A stretch of 64,000 nucleotides of DNA, taken from NCBI RefSeq assembly GCF_028583425.1, contig NC_072796.1:144097464-144161463 (forward strand), read 5' to 3'. The notes below the pieces were generated by a model, which was not told the origin of the DNA, ran no database searches, and was given only the letters and a program-made list of their open reading frames with translations. The stretch's first letter is position 1. Every line of letters begins with the position of its first letter. This document shows positions 13,246-24,915 of this stretch, one piece after another. This DNA is from Eublepharis macularius. Taxonomy: Eukaryota > Chordata > Lepidosauria > Squamata > Eublepharidae. The translations under genes were made by a program, and so were the position numbers.

Positions 13246-13475
13246 CAGGAAATTCACAGCTCTCTCTATTATAAATAGTTATTATAAATAGTTATAATAC
13301 ATAAGTATTATAAATATCTAAAACTGTGTGGCGGCACTTTTGCTGCTCCTCCGGCCTGACGCCCCCCACCCTCCCTGCTTGCTCTTTGTTTTGCTTTGCA
13401 ACCAGCCTGGCTCCAGGCTCAGTCACTGGAGAGGCTGCATCTCCCTGTGCTGTTTCTCCCCCCCCCCCCCTGCAG

Positions 13476-13561
13476 AAGTTTCTCACCTCGGACACTGACG
13501 ACTTCTCGGGATGCAGCTTGGCTCGCTCGCCTCCAGACAGCGAAGAGGCCCCTCCTGACAG
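13476..13561 (+). CDS. Candidate upstream exon A
   Basis: A C-rich acceptor (ctgcag) and an AG|gtatga donor bound 86 bases. In the frame required by the next candidate exon they read KFLTSDTDDFSGCSLARSPP then DSEEAPPD plus a split Arg. The peptide is acidic and Ser/Pro-rich with no domain I recognise. Support comes from the splice borders and from the phase-2 end, which joins exactly to the exon at 20807. It could be a 5' exon of the spectraplakin or of a neighbouring gene. Confidence 0.5.
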
Positions 13562-14647
13562 GTATGAAGGGCTCGTCGGGCAATTTCCAGGGATGAGGCT
13601 GGCCGGGCCAGCTGCTCTCCCACCCCCTGCAACTCCATCCTGCGGTCAAGGCGGCGGGGGGGGGGGGGTCCACACAACAGCAGCTTCCTCCCTCAGGGCA
13701 GGGCAGCTTGGGCAGAGGCCTGCCAGACCTCTCTCTGCCTTCTTCCTCTGCTCCGGTGGGCTTGGGAGGGGGGCACGCTGGATCCTTCCTAAGCCAAGCC
13801 AGTTTCCTGGCCTTCAAGGCAGGGGTCTCCAAAGGTCCTAGCACAGGCCCAGATTGGCTTAGGTCCTGCACAGCTGCTTTTGCAAGTCTCCCGTGGCCTT
13901 GCCTAGGTCAAGCGAGTGCCGCTGGCATTCCAAAGCTTCTCAGCCATTGTTCTGTGCCAGTTTACTGTTGGCAAGTTGTGCTTAACTTGGTGTATATCTC
14001 AGAAAGGTGGGCAAGAGCCCCCCCATCACGGAATGTCCAGGGCCCTGTGCGCATGGGTGTGTGCCCCTCTATGCGAGGGGAAGGGGCTGGCACCCAGCCT
14101 GCAGCCATCCTGAGGGTTGGCAATCCTGTTCCCAAGAGAGGGGAGAGGAATCGCTGCTGTAATTGCCTCGGAGGAGAACAAGGGGGGCACGGTGTGGCTT
14201 GAAAGTATTCCCGGACCCCCAACCCCTTCCCTTTCTGACATTTCCAACAGCCCCTCCTCAAAGCTCACACAGCAAGCTGCGTGTGCCCCTGGAGAGAGAC
14301 GGTGGTCTTCTTCTGTCCTCTGAAGTATGCAGTGAAACTCCCCCCTCCACACATGGGAAGCAAATTTAAGTAAAATGTCTGCATCACCAACTCCTTTGGG
14401 CCCCCACGCAGAAGGCCCTGACTCAAGTGCCAATCAAGCCTTCTACCCCTCAACAGGAAGGGAATAGTTTCCACTGGAGACAAACCTCCTTCTCAGTTAA
14501 GAACAGGAGTGGCGGGGGGGGAGGGGCCTGGAGAAGATTTCCGAGTGGCTCACAGAAGCAGGGCAAGGGGCTTGTTGCACAGCTGCCAGGGGGCATCTCC
14601 TTTTCTCCTCCCCTCTACTTCCTCTTTTCCTTTCTTAAAAGCTGCCT

Positions 14648-14850
14648 GAGAGCCAAGCTAGAAGTGACGAATGACACTTGCCTGGCAAGTGGACAGGCTC
14701 ACGTGTATTCCCCCCTGTTCACTTGCCATTCACTTGTGCTCCACTTGATCAAGTGGAGCACAAGTGAATGGCAAGTGAACAGGGAGGAATACACGTGAGC
14801 CTGTTCACTTGCCAGGCAAGTGTCATTCGTCACGTGTTGCTTGGCTCTCA
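14648..14850. mobile_element. Foldback MITE, family 1 copy b
   Basis: Starts gagagccaagctagaagtga and ends cacgtgttgcttggctctca. The centre ccacttgatcaagtgg is a perfect palindrome, and the arms pair over almost the entire 200 bases. Confidence 0.88.
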
Positions 14851-15199
14851 GTCTCTCTCCTCTTTTCCTGATTTCCTCTCTCCCACCAGCCAACCTACCT
14901 TTATCTGCCCCCCCCCAGCTTTCCTTCCTTTCATCCCCCGGCAGCCTTCCCCAGGAAAAGTCTGGCCCAGTTGCATGGTGCCAGCCGCTGGGCTGGGCTG
15001 AGTCGTGTGGTGCCAGCCAGGCTGGGCCCGTTTCCATGGTGAGCACTCTGTGAGGACTGGCAGGGGGCAACTCGCCTCCCCTGGTATCCCCTTCCTCACA
15101 CGGTTTCCTCTTCCTCTCATCCTGACAGCCCCCCCCCCCCGAGCCTCGGCTTTCCCTGTTTCCTGCTCTCCTGTCCAGCCAACTTACTTTTTATCTGCC

Positions 15200-15370
15200 C
15201 TCACATCTTCCGCTATATATTACTTATTTACTTCATATATAATTAGCGCCTCCAATGGGGAACCAACCCCTCTTAGATCGTTCTCCTCCACTGTATCCTT
15301 ACAACAGCCCTGCAAGGTAGGTTAGGCTGAGAATGTGCGACTGGTCTGAGGTCGCCCTGCCAGCCGTGAT
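15200..15370 (-). mobile_element. tRNA-type SINE body, reversed
   Basis: acaacagccctgcaaggtag followed by ggctgagaatgtgcgactgg is the reverse of the common SINE body (cctacctcacagggttgttg, gtgaccttgggccagtc). Confidence 0.65.
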
Positions 15371-15539
15371 ATTCACTTGAAAACCTTCAGCAGCTGATAT
15401 TATTATGGTCTATGAATACAGAGCGCCATCTCCCTAACTCTATGCTGAAATCATTTGCATTGGGAAATGCAAAGTAAACCAGTTTAGTTTTATACCCCCA
15501 AAAAACCATGAGAACTGCTTTAGGTCTGTATCTCCTTGG

Positions 15540-15690
15540 CACTAATCAACCAATGTGGTTAGACAGCCTGATTACAGCTTGGAAGACCCAGGTTCAAATC
15601 CTGGGTGACTTTGAGCCAATCACCTTCTCACCTTGCCTACCTCACAGGGCTGTTGTGAGGATAAAACAGAGGAGGAGAAGGCCACTGTTG
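15540..15690 (+). mobile_element. tRNA-type SINE
   Basis: B-box-like ggttcaaatcc (15592-15602) precedes ctgggtgactttgagccaat and ctcacagggctgttgtgagg, the standard body of squamate tRNA SINEs. Confidence 0.75.
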
Positions 15691-15764
15691 CAAACGATTG
15701 TGTTCTGTGTTCAAGATGGCTAACTGAAGTCAAAGCATTTTAGGCTTTCCATGGCAAGACTAAG

Positions 15765-16010
15765 TGCATAAGAACATCAAAAAAGCCCCGCTGCATCCGG
15801 CCACGCCCACCTAGTCCGGCGCTCTGTTCACACGGAGACCGACCAGCTGCCTCTAGGAAATCCACAAGCGGGGGCGGGGGGCTGCCACGGCCTCCTCCTG
15901 CCCATGCCCCCCCCCGCAACGGATATAAATAGGCCCGCTGCCTCTGGAAGGAGCAGGTCGCCATCGCGACTAGCAGCCACGGATCGCCCCGTAAGAGGGG
16001 ACAGTGGATC
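15765..16010 (+). mobile_element. Unclassified interspersed repeat
   Basis: The order taagaacatcaaaaaagccc, cacctagtccggcgctctg, ctgcctctaggaaatccaca, gccatcgcgactagcagcca matches a repeat I recall from sauropsid genomes but cannot name. Confidence 0.5.
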
Positions 16011-16300
16011 ATCTGCCCCTGCTGCGCCCCCCCCCCTCTGTTAGCTAGCCCCCACCTCTCCAGACACGCAGGGCAAGAACCCGTGAGCTGCATCGGAGAG
16101 ACGTGGCAGGGGCCCCGCTTGGTCGGGAATGGGGGTGCCGGTCTTGCAGCCTCGGCTGTCGCCCCACAGGCTTCTAACAAGCCCCGGGACAGAGGGAAGT
16201 CGGCCCAGCTGATTTGTTTAGACATCAGCATCAAGGATCAGTACTGAGGTATTTTTAATTTGCATGTACTCAAATTAGCGTTTCCAAACAGCTGGGGAGA

Positions 16301-16512
16301 GAGCGTCAGCTCCCGGCTGGGGGATTCCTGGAGATTCGGGGGGATGGAGCCTGGGGAGGGCGGAACTGGGGAGGCGAGGGAGCTCCGCGGGGGCGGGACG
16401 CCGGACAGTCCACCCTCCAAAACGGCCCTTTTCTCCAGGGAGATGGATCTCTGTCATCGGGAGTCCAGTTCTAATTCTGGGAGAACTCCCGGCCCCGCTT
16501 GGAGGAGGCAGT
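16301..16512 (+). mobile_element. gggttgccag-type element inside the CpG island
   Basis: It retains cctggagattcggggggat, gtccaccctccaaaac, ttttctccaggga and aattctgggaga, the internal blocks of the 9261 element, with unusually many intact CpGs. Confidence 0.7.
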
Positions 16513-16870
16513 CCTCGGGGGAGAGGACGGAACGAGACGAAACCCTCCGCCGGCACGGACGTTGGCTCAGAGCCTAACCCCTTTTCTGTGCCTGCCGCCC
16601 GAGCTCTTTGGCGGCGGCCGGGAGCGCTCATCGCCGCGCCAGACCCTCCGGGGCTCAAAGCACGTGGTTGGTCAGAAAGTGCCTCGCTCCAGCAGGATGC
16701 TCTTGGCAACAGCGGTCGCGCCACGGAAACCGAGGAAAGAGCCTCGGGGCTGAAGAGCAAGCAGGCTGCTCCCGAAGACAGGCCGCGCGGAGCAAGAGCT
16801 GAGGAAGGAACAGGAGGCCGGCCGAGGGGGCGGGGGGGAGAGCTCAGCACGGCCGGCAGCAGGACAGGGA
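16360..16870. promoter_or_regulatory. CpG-rich island, possible promoter
   Basis: CpG is dense here (for example ggcggcggccgggagcgctc at 16610-16629), unlike most of the surrounding CpG-poor DNA. The left part overlaps a MITE copy that has kept its CpGs, which suggests an unmethylated germline state. No TATA box or clear first exon is evident. A gtaagg donor lies at 17064 on the + strand. Confidence 0.4.
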
Positions 16871-17079
16871 CTGGGGCAACTCCTCTGCTCCTGGCACCCT
16901 GGCACGGTGGGCAGGAACCGCTCAGACTGGCGCTGGGTCTGGTGGTCAGCCCAGCGCAGCAAGCCTGGCCGGCTAGTGCCCGCATTCTGCAGTGGTGCGG
17001 CTCCACCACCCAGCCAAGCTGCCAGTCAGTTGTGCCTTGGCATGAGTCATGGAACAAACCCACGTAAGGTTCCCCAGAC

Positions 17080-17123
17080 AATTGCGCGCGCGCGCACGCA
17101 CGCACACACACACACACACACAC
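17080..17123. repeat. (GC)n/(CA)n microsatellite
   Basis: Alternating gcgcgcgcgc then cacaca dinucleotides; potential Z-DNA tract. Confidence 0.9.
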
Positions 17124-17276
17124 CCTTCAAAACCAACGTCTAGACTTTCACGGTTGGAGGGCACCCCCATGTGGGAAGGCTTGCAAAGACTGCAGCGAAG
17201 TTCAGTCCTGTCAATGGAACTAACCCCACCAGGCAGTTTTCTTGCTTTCCCCCCAAATAGTGTGTCTCCACATTTT

Positions 17277-17405
17277 CTGTGTGTGTGTGTGTGTGTGAAG
17301 ATGAGAGCTGACTCTTGAAAGTTCACACCCTGGAAATCAAGGTGGGCTTTAAGGTGCCACTGGACTCCAGTCCTGCTCTTCTACTGCAGATCAACACAAC
17401 CACCC
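17277..17405 (+). mobile_element. (GT)n plus Penelope-type tail
   Basis: A (GT)n run is followed by acaccctggaaatcaaggtg, ctttaaggtgccactggact and ctactgcagatcaacac, a Penelope 3' terminus in plus orientation. Confidence 0.7.
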
Positions 17406-18720
17406 GCCTGAAACGATCAACGGGAGGTTCTAGAGAATCCCCTAGGGCCCAGGGAGTCCTTGCTGAGGCCACATGGGCAGCTGTTGAAGGAACTGGGTCT
17501 TCCAAAACTGAGGGTGACTCCTGCTGCCCCTTGGCATTTGGGGAGGGCAGCACCAGGCCACTCCTGGAATGCATTCAGTAGAGTGGAGTCTCCCCGAACA
17601 TCAGATTAAGCCCATGCCAGCCTGTCCCTGGTAGCCAGCCAAGGGGGCAGCAGCTCTCGACTCATCCAGTGCAGAATTTTGCCCCAAGTGGCAAATGTGG
17701 CCTGTTTGGTGCTGCCCCTGATTTCAGCACCCCATGCTTCTCATCTGCAGCCTTCTGTCGATGTTGTTGATGCCATGAGCAATGCGCTCATGTTCACAGT
17801 GCTGGGTGCACAGGCTCAGACGGAGGCTTTCCTTCCAATAGGATGGATTTGATAAAAGAGCAGCGAGTATCAGCGGGCTCTGGTGATCCAAGGAAGAACA
17901 CAGACTGCGGAAAGGAGCAAGGAAAGTCGATGGGAGGAGGGACTGGAAGGAAAGAGGTTGATTCACTGGGCAGAGGGGGAGGGGGACCTGCTTCAGGTCC
18001 TGAGAACTTCCACAGACCCCGGAGCCTTCCAGGGGCCTAAAAGCAGGTGGGAGAGCAAAGCTGGCAGGTGGGAGCCTGGAGCCCCAGGGCTTGGTTTCTG
18101 TGCCCATGGACCACAGCAACGGGCTGGCATGTCCAGGCTTGGGGTGGGTACGTGTGCATTTCCCACATGCTGAGCTTGCATGGAACGCCCCTCTTGGAAA
18201 AAGAGGTCTTCAGAGCACGCAAACATGCAACTCCCCATTTTGGGGAAAGCCACTCACAAGCAAGTTTAACCAGGAGTCAGTCAATGGGGGGAAAGCGGCA
18301 CGTGGACTGGCCTGCCTGGGGTGTGGCCTAAGACCCGGCAGATGCAATATTTTAGCAGAAGCATTTTAAGTATGAGACAAATGCTGAGGACAGAAAGGAA
18401 GTTTCAGTATGAGGAGAATTGTATATGGAATACACCTGACTTTTAGTGGGCAATGCCAAAAGAGGAGACTTTGGGGCACGCTGAAGCCACAGACGGGGTT
18501 TCCTGATGCCCAAGCAGCTCTGCTTTTGCTATGTAGGAAGGAGTCCTGGGCCCCGGCCACCCAAGCAGCCAACCAGTTCCTGCCAGAACACTGGTGTGGA
18601 AATCAACGCCAAGCCCTGATGAGCCCTTCAGGGCTGCCGGGCTGCACCCCACAGATGCTGACCTCCACCCCAAGGACGTGACCAGGAAGAGAACAGCCAC
18701 CGTCACTGCCTGCCAAAGGG

Positions 18721-18753
18721 CTTTTCTTTCTTTCTTTCTTTCTTTCTTTCTTT

Positions 18754-18813
<60 letters not shown>

Positions 18814-18814
18814 T
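18721..18814. repeat. (CTTT)n tetranucleotide tract
   Basis: Over 90 bases of ctttc units with one phase slip near 18750; highly polymorphic class. Confidence 0.95.
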
Positions 18815-19639
18815 TGTAACCCCCCTCCCCACTAAGGACTCCTGAATGAGCTGCCTTACAGTCCTGCAAAGACTAACCAGTCTTTAAAAAGTCAATATGA
18901 TCAACAGCTAGGGCAGTCAGTGAACAAATACAATAGAGAATGGGTTGCAGAAAGTTGGGGGAAAGCATAAATCTGAACACAGAGATGTTGTGGGTTGAGT
19001 CTTGTTCATTCTCACGGGGCCGTGAAACTCCCATTCATTTTTACTGCAACGGATGAACACCATCCCCCCCCCCCCCCGGAATTATTCTTGGCAGTCCTGG
19101 GATAAGAGGACTTCTCATGGATTCTAAATGTTAGAAATTAGCAGAGATTATGCAGAATTTGCACATTGGAAGTAATGAGAATTGACACAGACTCCAGTGT
19201 AGCTTTGTAAAAATACTTTACTAAGAGGATAAAAAATAGGGTTACTTTGGAAGAAAATAATAAATGCTATACAGACTACATCTTGCTAGAAAGGTAACTG
19301 AAAGAGAGAGAAACAGCAACTGAACAAAGAGCAATAAAACTTCAGTACATAGCATCACTTAATTGCCCCCCTAATAAACGAGTTGCCCAATAGGGAATCC
19401 TAATTCCACTTCATTATGCTTAGAGACTCCCCTTTCTTCGGAGGGGATCTTATTCAAAGCCCTAATGGTTACATGCAAAGTGAGTTTACTAATTAAGTAA
19501 GTAACGCAAATAGTTTAACTCTTTCATGACTGAAATGGAAACACTTGCAAATCCCCAACACTAAATTGGTTAAATGATAGGAAGCAGGTGCAAACAGACA
19601 GTTTTCACAATGGAGGGGGGTGAGCAATGGATCTCCCCG

Positions 19640-20240
19640 GCGTGAAAGATCTGTATTGGGACTGGTGTTATTTAATAAGTCATCTGGAATTGTGAGTGAG
19701 CAACAAAGTTTCTAAATGATACCAAATGATGCAGGGGGGTGGGAACCCAAACGATCTTGCCAGACTGGGTGGCAAAATGGCAAATGAGGTTCAATGCAAA
19801 TGTAAAGAGACGGATGCTAGTGTAAAAAAAAAAACCCCTGTCTTTAAATACGCACTGGTGGGGGCCTGAACAAGTGACGAGTAACCCGGAAAGAGATCTT
19901 GGCGTTAGAGTGGAAAGGGAAATGAAAGTGTCAGCTCTGTGGTGCAGCAGTGAAAAAAGGCCAACTCTATGCTGCGAATTACTAGGAAAGGGACTGAAAA
20001 TAAAACAGCCAATATTATAATGCCCCTGAGCAGATCTGCGTGCAGCCCCCTCTGAAATACGGTGTGCAGTTTTGGCCGCTGTGTCTCAACAAGGACGTGG
20101 CAGAAGTGCAGAAAGTGCAGGAGAAGGGCACAGTTGTAGATTTTATTGTTATGCTGCTTTTATCTTCCATATTGTGCTTATCGATGTGACCCGCTCTGCG
20201 CCTGTGTGTGGGGAGGGCGGACTAGGACTATAATTAAACA
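19640..20240 (+). mobile_element. CR1 LINE 3' coding end
   Basis: The order gtgcagttttggccgctgtg, gcagaagtgcagaaagtgca and the degraded frame upstream match the CR1 ORF2 C-terminus. Stops and indels are frequent. Confidence 0.7.
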
Positions 20241-20284
20241 AACAAACCTCCAAGACGATTAAGGGGTGGGAGCACCTTTCCTAC

Positions 20285-20412
20285 GTCAGTAGTTTTAGGT
20301 GGGCAGCCATGTTGGTCCACGCTGGAGCAGCAGGGTTTGAGTTCGGGGGGGGGGGGCACCGTAGAGACCAGCAAGGCCTTCAGCATGGCAGCTTCCAAGA
20401 GTCAGAGCTCCC
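20285..20412 (-). mobile_element. Penelope-type tail
   Basis: Contains gttttaggtgggcagccatg, ttggtccacgctggagcag and gagtcagagctcccttccc, the reversed Penelope terminus variant also seen broken at 34852. Confidence 0.7.
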
Positions 20413-20806
20413 TTCCCTTCTTCAGACACCAGCAAAAGTAGAGAACCATTTGGGAAGCTGCACCCCCCTGCTAAGCAAAGAGCGGGGAGCCCGGGGACAA
20501 GGATTTCTGCCTGCTTGGCACTCAAGACAGGCAGAGAGCCTCCTTGCTTATCTCTGAGTGCCTGTATCTCAAAATCGTTTAGTGTTTTCATTTATACAGA
20601 ATTATTTGTAACATTTACAAAGTACTTCCATACATCATATTGCCTAGTGCAGTTAGTAACTCTCCTTTTCATTGTATCTCCGAGTGCCAGCAGAGAAGGA
20701 GGGTTGCTCCAGCTGCTCCTCATTCCCCCAGGCTCCTTTGACCCAGGCAAGGGCCAGTGAGGGCCGGAAGTACTAGGAGGCACTCAGGTTCTGCTTTTGC
20801 TCCCAG

Positions 20807-20942
20807 GGCCTGGCTGAGGGACGAGAGGAAGGAGCACAGCCCAGACGTGGGTGTTCGGGAGCAGCTGCTCTCCCTGCGCCATTGGTTGGATGCCCTGGAG
20901 AAGAGGCTGCCGGGCCTGCCTGACCGGGATGCTGCTGTGGAG
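20807..20942 (+). CDS. Candidate upstream exon B (spectrin-like helix)
   Basis: The acceptor is tgctcccag and the donor GTGGAG|gtaaag; the exon has 45 codons after completing the Arg codon from exon A, and ends in phase 0. The product contains AWLRDERKEHSPDVGVREQL and LLSLRHWLDALEKRLPGLP, an amphipathic helix with the Trp spacing of spectrin helix A. It may be a more N-terminal exon of the same spectraplakin, which would make 32948 an internal promoter. I could not align it confidently to a specific MACF1 exon. Confidence 0.6.
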
Positions 20943-21382
20943 GTAAAGGGGCTGCAAGGTGTGGCTGGCTCTTGCAGCCTGGCACTGAGAGCAGGGGTGG
21001 ACACCTGAGAGTCAGACCGATCTCCCAGCTTGGTGGCATTTTGTTTGGCTTCCCCTTCAGGGAGGCTCCATCATTTCAGTGAATTAGGATGGAGCCCGCA
21101 AGAGCCCAGCAAAACTTCTTGTGCAAGAGCTTGGTTCTTTTTTGCCTTGGCAAGAGTTCAGCTGCTCTGAAAGGAAGGACATTTGCTATGCCTGAAGTCC
21201 CCCACAGCTATCTCAGGTGTTCTCCACACAGGGGCCAGACCCCTAATGCTGCTGCTACAGCACCCCACAACGGAGCTGCCCCAGGGCAGGTTTCCCCACA
21301 ACTCTGCCCAGGTCCCCCATGGAAACCATCCCCCTCCAACCACCACTGAGGGCTTTTAAAAAAAAATCAATGGAATATCATT

Positions 21383-21640
21383 CTAATATTGCAACAATGT
21401 ATTTATGAGGTTTTCTGAAACCACCCCCCTTAGATTTAAAAAAAATTAAATTTATAGACCCTTTTGTTGTGGAGATAGAAGGGGAGAGGCATATCTCTGC
21501 TATAAAAGGGGCTGGGGATTTACCTTTTTTTTTAAAAAAAAATGAAAGCTGGGAATTCAGAGAACCCAACAGACAGGTTGCTGTGATGTTGAATGAATGT
21601 TACATCATGTTAAATGGCTGTTTGTTTTTTAAAAAAGGCT
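21383..21640. mobile_element. Foldback MITE, family 2 copy a
   Basis: Blocks aatattgcaacaatgtattt and aatgaaagctgggaattcag recur, inverted or direct, at 57838-58035 and 61460-61700. Confidence 0.6.
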
Positions 21641-22584
21641 TCTGAGAAGGAGGAGGGGCCACCAGCTGGAGCACCTGGGGGAGGGGGAATGGGGCCGGTG
21701 TGAGTGAGACGGGGGCACTTCCAGACTGCCGTTCTCCTGGGCCCCCCAGGCTTTGCTGATGTCTCACGGTATCAGGTTTGGGAAGACTGCCAGAAAGACA
21801 GGGGAAACCTGGGAGGTGCACGGGAGCCCCACCACGCTGTGGGGAGGCAAGAAGGAACCAAGCGCCACCCAAGCCCAGGCAAGCGCCCTGTGCGTAAACG
21901 GCCGTAGTCGCGGTCTCCCGCCTCTTCAGTGCGCCGCATGCCCGTGAGCCCTGCTGCTCTCCCGGCTGGCACCAGCAAGCTCCCCTAGCCCCTCTCCCGG
22001 GCATCGGCACCCCAAGAAACAGGACCGCTGCTGTGCCAGGCTGGCCTCTTCTACCCGGAGCCCCTCGAGGCGCCTGAGAGAAAAGCCGCAACGGCCCAGC
22101 AGAGAGGAGGCCTCTGCAGAAGTGTCCAGATGCAGAAGCTCTTGAAACACCCTTTGGTTAGATCAAAGGAGAGCTTGATAGGAGAGAGAAACGCAAGGAT
22201 CAAATGGCAAGGCAGAATGAGCCAGAAACTCTGGGCCGGAATCCCAGCTGGTTGTACTGCTGGGAACGGCAAAGCAGGGAAAGGCCTGGTCCTTCCTCTT
22301 GGCCTACCCTCATCCGCTCTGAAGCCTCTTCCTTTCCCCCTGGTCTCTAGGGACCCTCTCGGCAGTTCCCCAGGCTTGCCCGCTCCCCCGCTTCTGTCTA
22401 GGTGAGCCCCTCGTTCGGTCTGGTTTGCTGGAAGGGAAGGAACGCAGGAACCGAAGGGCTCGAGAGGGCAGGTGGGCCTGCGCAGCCCTCCTTTTCAGCT
22501 GTGCTGTTGCTGCTCTCCCTTCGAAGTGTCCCGTTGCGGCTCTTAGGGCTCCTTCCTCCCTTCCCTCCTTCCCGCTAAACACCG

Positions 22585-22585
<1 letters not shown>

Positions 22586-22613
<28 letters not shown>
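22586..22613. repeat. (CT)n microsatellite
   Basis: A pure ctctct run flanked by pyrimidine-rich DNA. Confidence 0.9.
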
Positions 22614-22615
<2 letters not shown>

Positions 22616-23039
22616 CTCCTCTTCTCCGCCTGGCAGCTGGGGGCAGGACATGCTTCCTGCATCCCTCTCAGAGAGATCAGATGCCCTCGCTCCTCTTCCC
22701 TGTCCTGAGTGGAGGTCCTTAACCTAAAGGACCCTTTTGTCTTTACTAAAGATAAAAGCACGCTCCATCCACGTAGGCGCCCTTCCTCAACTGCGCGTGC
22801 ACACACTCTTTGGCGCGCACACTCGGGGACGCAGTCTTCCGTGGTTAACCTGCTGGGGGGCCGGCACTGCCTGCCTCCTGCCTTGCGCCGTGCTCGCTTC
22901 CTGCCCCCTTGGGGACGGTTTCAGTTCTGAGGGAGGGGGCATAACCCTGTAGAGCTGGGGAGGGGGGTGCCTTCCTGGCCTGGGGTGTGTGCCTGGGGGC
23001 TGCCCCAAGGAGGACCCCCCTGGGTGTCAGTGCGGGCTG

Positions 23040-23228
23040 CCGGCTCTAGCCTAGGACACTTCTAGAGATTTGGGAGCAGTGACTGTGGAGGGAGGGATTT
23101 GGGAGGGATTTCACTGTGCACCTGTGGGGCCCCCCCGAAGCTGCCATTTTCTCCAGGGAAGGGTTCTCTATACTCTGGAGAGAATTCCAGGAGATCTCCA
23201 GCCCCCTCCCCTGAGGTTGGCAACCCTG
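23040..23228 (+). mobile_element. gggttgccag-type element
   Basis: Internal blocks gccattttctccagggaa and agaattccaggagatctcca precede the terminus ctgaggttggcaaccct; the left end is diverged. Confidence 0.75.
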
Positions 23229-24889
23229 GTGCCGGCTTCTAATTAAGTGGTTCCTTTAGCAGGGAGGCTCCTGGCTCTGAGGCCGCGAAGAGAATAGGAT
23301 TCCATAGGCGTGATGATGGGAAGGACCGGCCGGGACCACCAAATGGAACACTTCGGCCAAACTCTGATGTGTGCTGCAAAGTGTGGGAGGTTGGGGGGTG
23401 CTTGGAGGTCCTGTTCCACCCGCGCCCCATAGACAGTTGGAAAGTCACTTGCTGCAAAGCATCTGAGGCAGGAATTGGCCTCCTGCCGTCACTTCCCTGG
23501 TGAGTGAAGAGGGTTCGGTGTCCCCTCCCAGGGTGGGCTGGCCTGTGCTGCCTTTCCCTGCGGCAATGCTTCCTCCGGAGGGTCCCACGCCCAGGAGCCC
23601 TCCCACGCCCCCAAGGCCTGTGGCTGCCCAAGTCCGTTTCTTCTCTGCCCTCCTCATGGGCCTACTGTGACGGATTCTTATCCGTGTCCTACTAAGCCCC
23701 CCCCCCCATCTCAGAGCAAAGATTTGTCTTGACTCTTGGACAGATTTCAACACTTAGTTAAGACCTGCAAAACAGAACTTGCTCTTTGAACAGATTTGTT
23801 TATCAGTACCTTATTTATAGGTTTCTTCGTGCAATACTTTTCCCCATCAAGACACATAGAAACCTTCTAAAGTTTATTTCTTTTTACTGAAATACACTCT
23901 AGTCTTTTTAAAGAAGCAAGATATCAAAACATATATGATTATTAATATAAATCCTACAAAGGTGGAACACAGAAAAGCAATATGAATTAGGTTTGCTAAC
24001 ATTTCCTAATTAAGTTTAAAACAATCAAAGTTTCTATGAAATGCATTAAGATTCCCTTAGCAATAGAAAAATTCTCACCCAGGTCCTTATGAGATTTCTT
24101 CCAATTAAAACTCTGACATACTATCAGAGTTGGCATTTTTTCTAGGTTATGTTATATAAAAATCTAAGATCTTTTTCATGTGATAGCACAGATAAACTTA
24201 TGATTGGTTTAATACTTAATTAAATGTTTATATTTTCTATTGTATAACGTTCTAATCAGCCTAAAAATTATGTTGTATCCAACTTGCCAAAAAAATTTAT
24301 GAATCTGTGAAAAATGACAGAGAGAGTTAAGTAAGTAGATCACCATTGGCCCATTCTATGATTGGAGAACATTAATCTAGATAGTGTCCACTACTTGTAA
24401 TTAGCTGTCAGTGATGAAAGCACACCTGTATTGGTGATACATCATGTTTTAAAAAATACAAGGAAGTTCATGTAGCGAGAAGTTCACCAGAATACAAGTG
24501 TATTGCTGCAGTGTAGTGTACTTTAATCTGTATTAGTGCAACGCTCCTGCAGTGCAGCATCCAGGGGGTTAATGTGCCTCCCTTTGTGCCTTGGCCTCTC
24601 CCGGCCCCTCCTGCTCTCTGAGGAGCATCCCCGCCTTGCCCTCCCCAGTCCAGAGCCACTGCCAGCCTGCTGAAAGCCTCCCCCCCCCCTCCCCGGCCAT
24701 GGCCTTTTGTGGTGGGCCTGCTCAGCGCATGGGCTTCCTTCACGGTCCTGACAGCACAAACTGAAAGGCTCATTCATGCCGAACAAAGCTGCCTTGGCTG
24801 GGCGCCCTTCTCCGCCAAAGGGAAGGCGCCTACTGCTGCTGCGGCTTCTTCTCAGGTGGGGCTGGTGCCAGTACGCTCCCCCATGCACA

Positions 24890-24915
24890 CACGTGCACGC
24901 ACACGCACACACACC
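24890..24915. repeat. (CA)n/(CG)n microsatellite
   Basis: acacgtgcacgcacacgcac tract, short and imperfect. Confidence 0.8.

Larger units (their letters stand above)
35..13475. other. Gene-free stretches of the left third
   Basis: Between the listed repeats, 35-529, 1881-2565, 2761-3354, 5105-5454, 5641-6907, 7046-7421, 7641-8707, 8901-9249, 9499-10012 and 10149-11354 hold short random-looking frames on both strands, without credible splice pairs or family motifs. 3160-3250 and 5750-5830 have tttatt-rich LTR-like blocks that I could not classify. Confidence 0.6.
13562..20806. other. Intron-like region between candidate exons A and B
   Basis: Outside the listed repeats (13562-14647, 14851-15199, 17406-18720 and 18815-19639) I see no further exon with both borders. 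19150-19600 is AT-rich and may be an old LTR element. Confidence 0.55.

Noticed and set aside
16275..17123. Long minus-strand open frame (282 codons)
   Set aside because: It lies in CpG-rich DNA and microsatellite, begins in a GT-repeat translation (CVCVCV), and has no domain or splice support.
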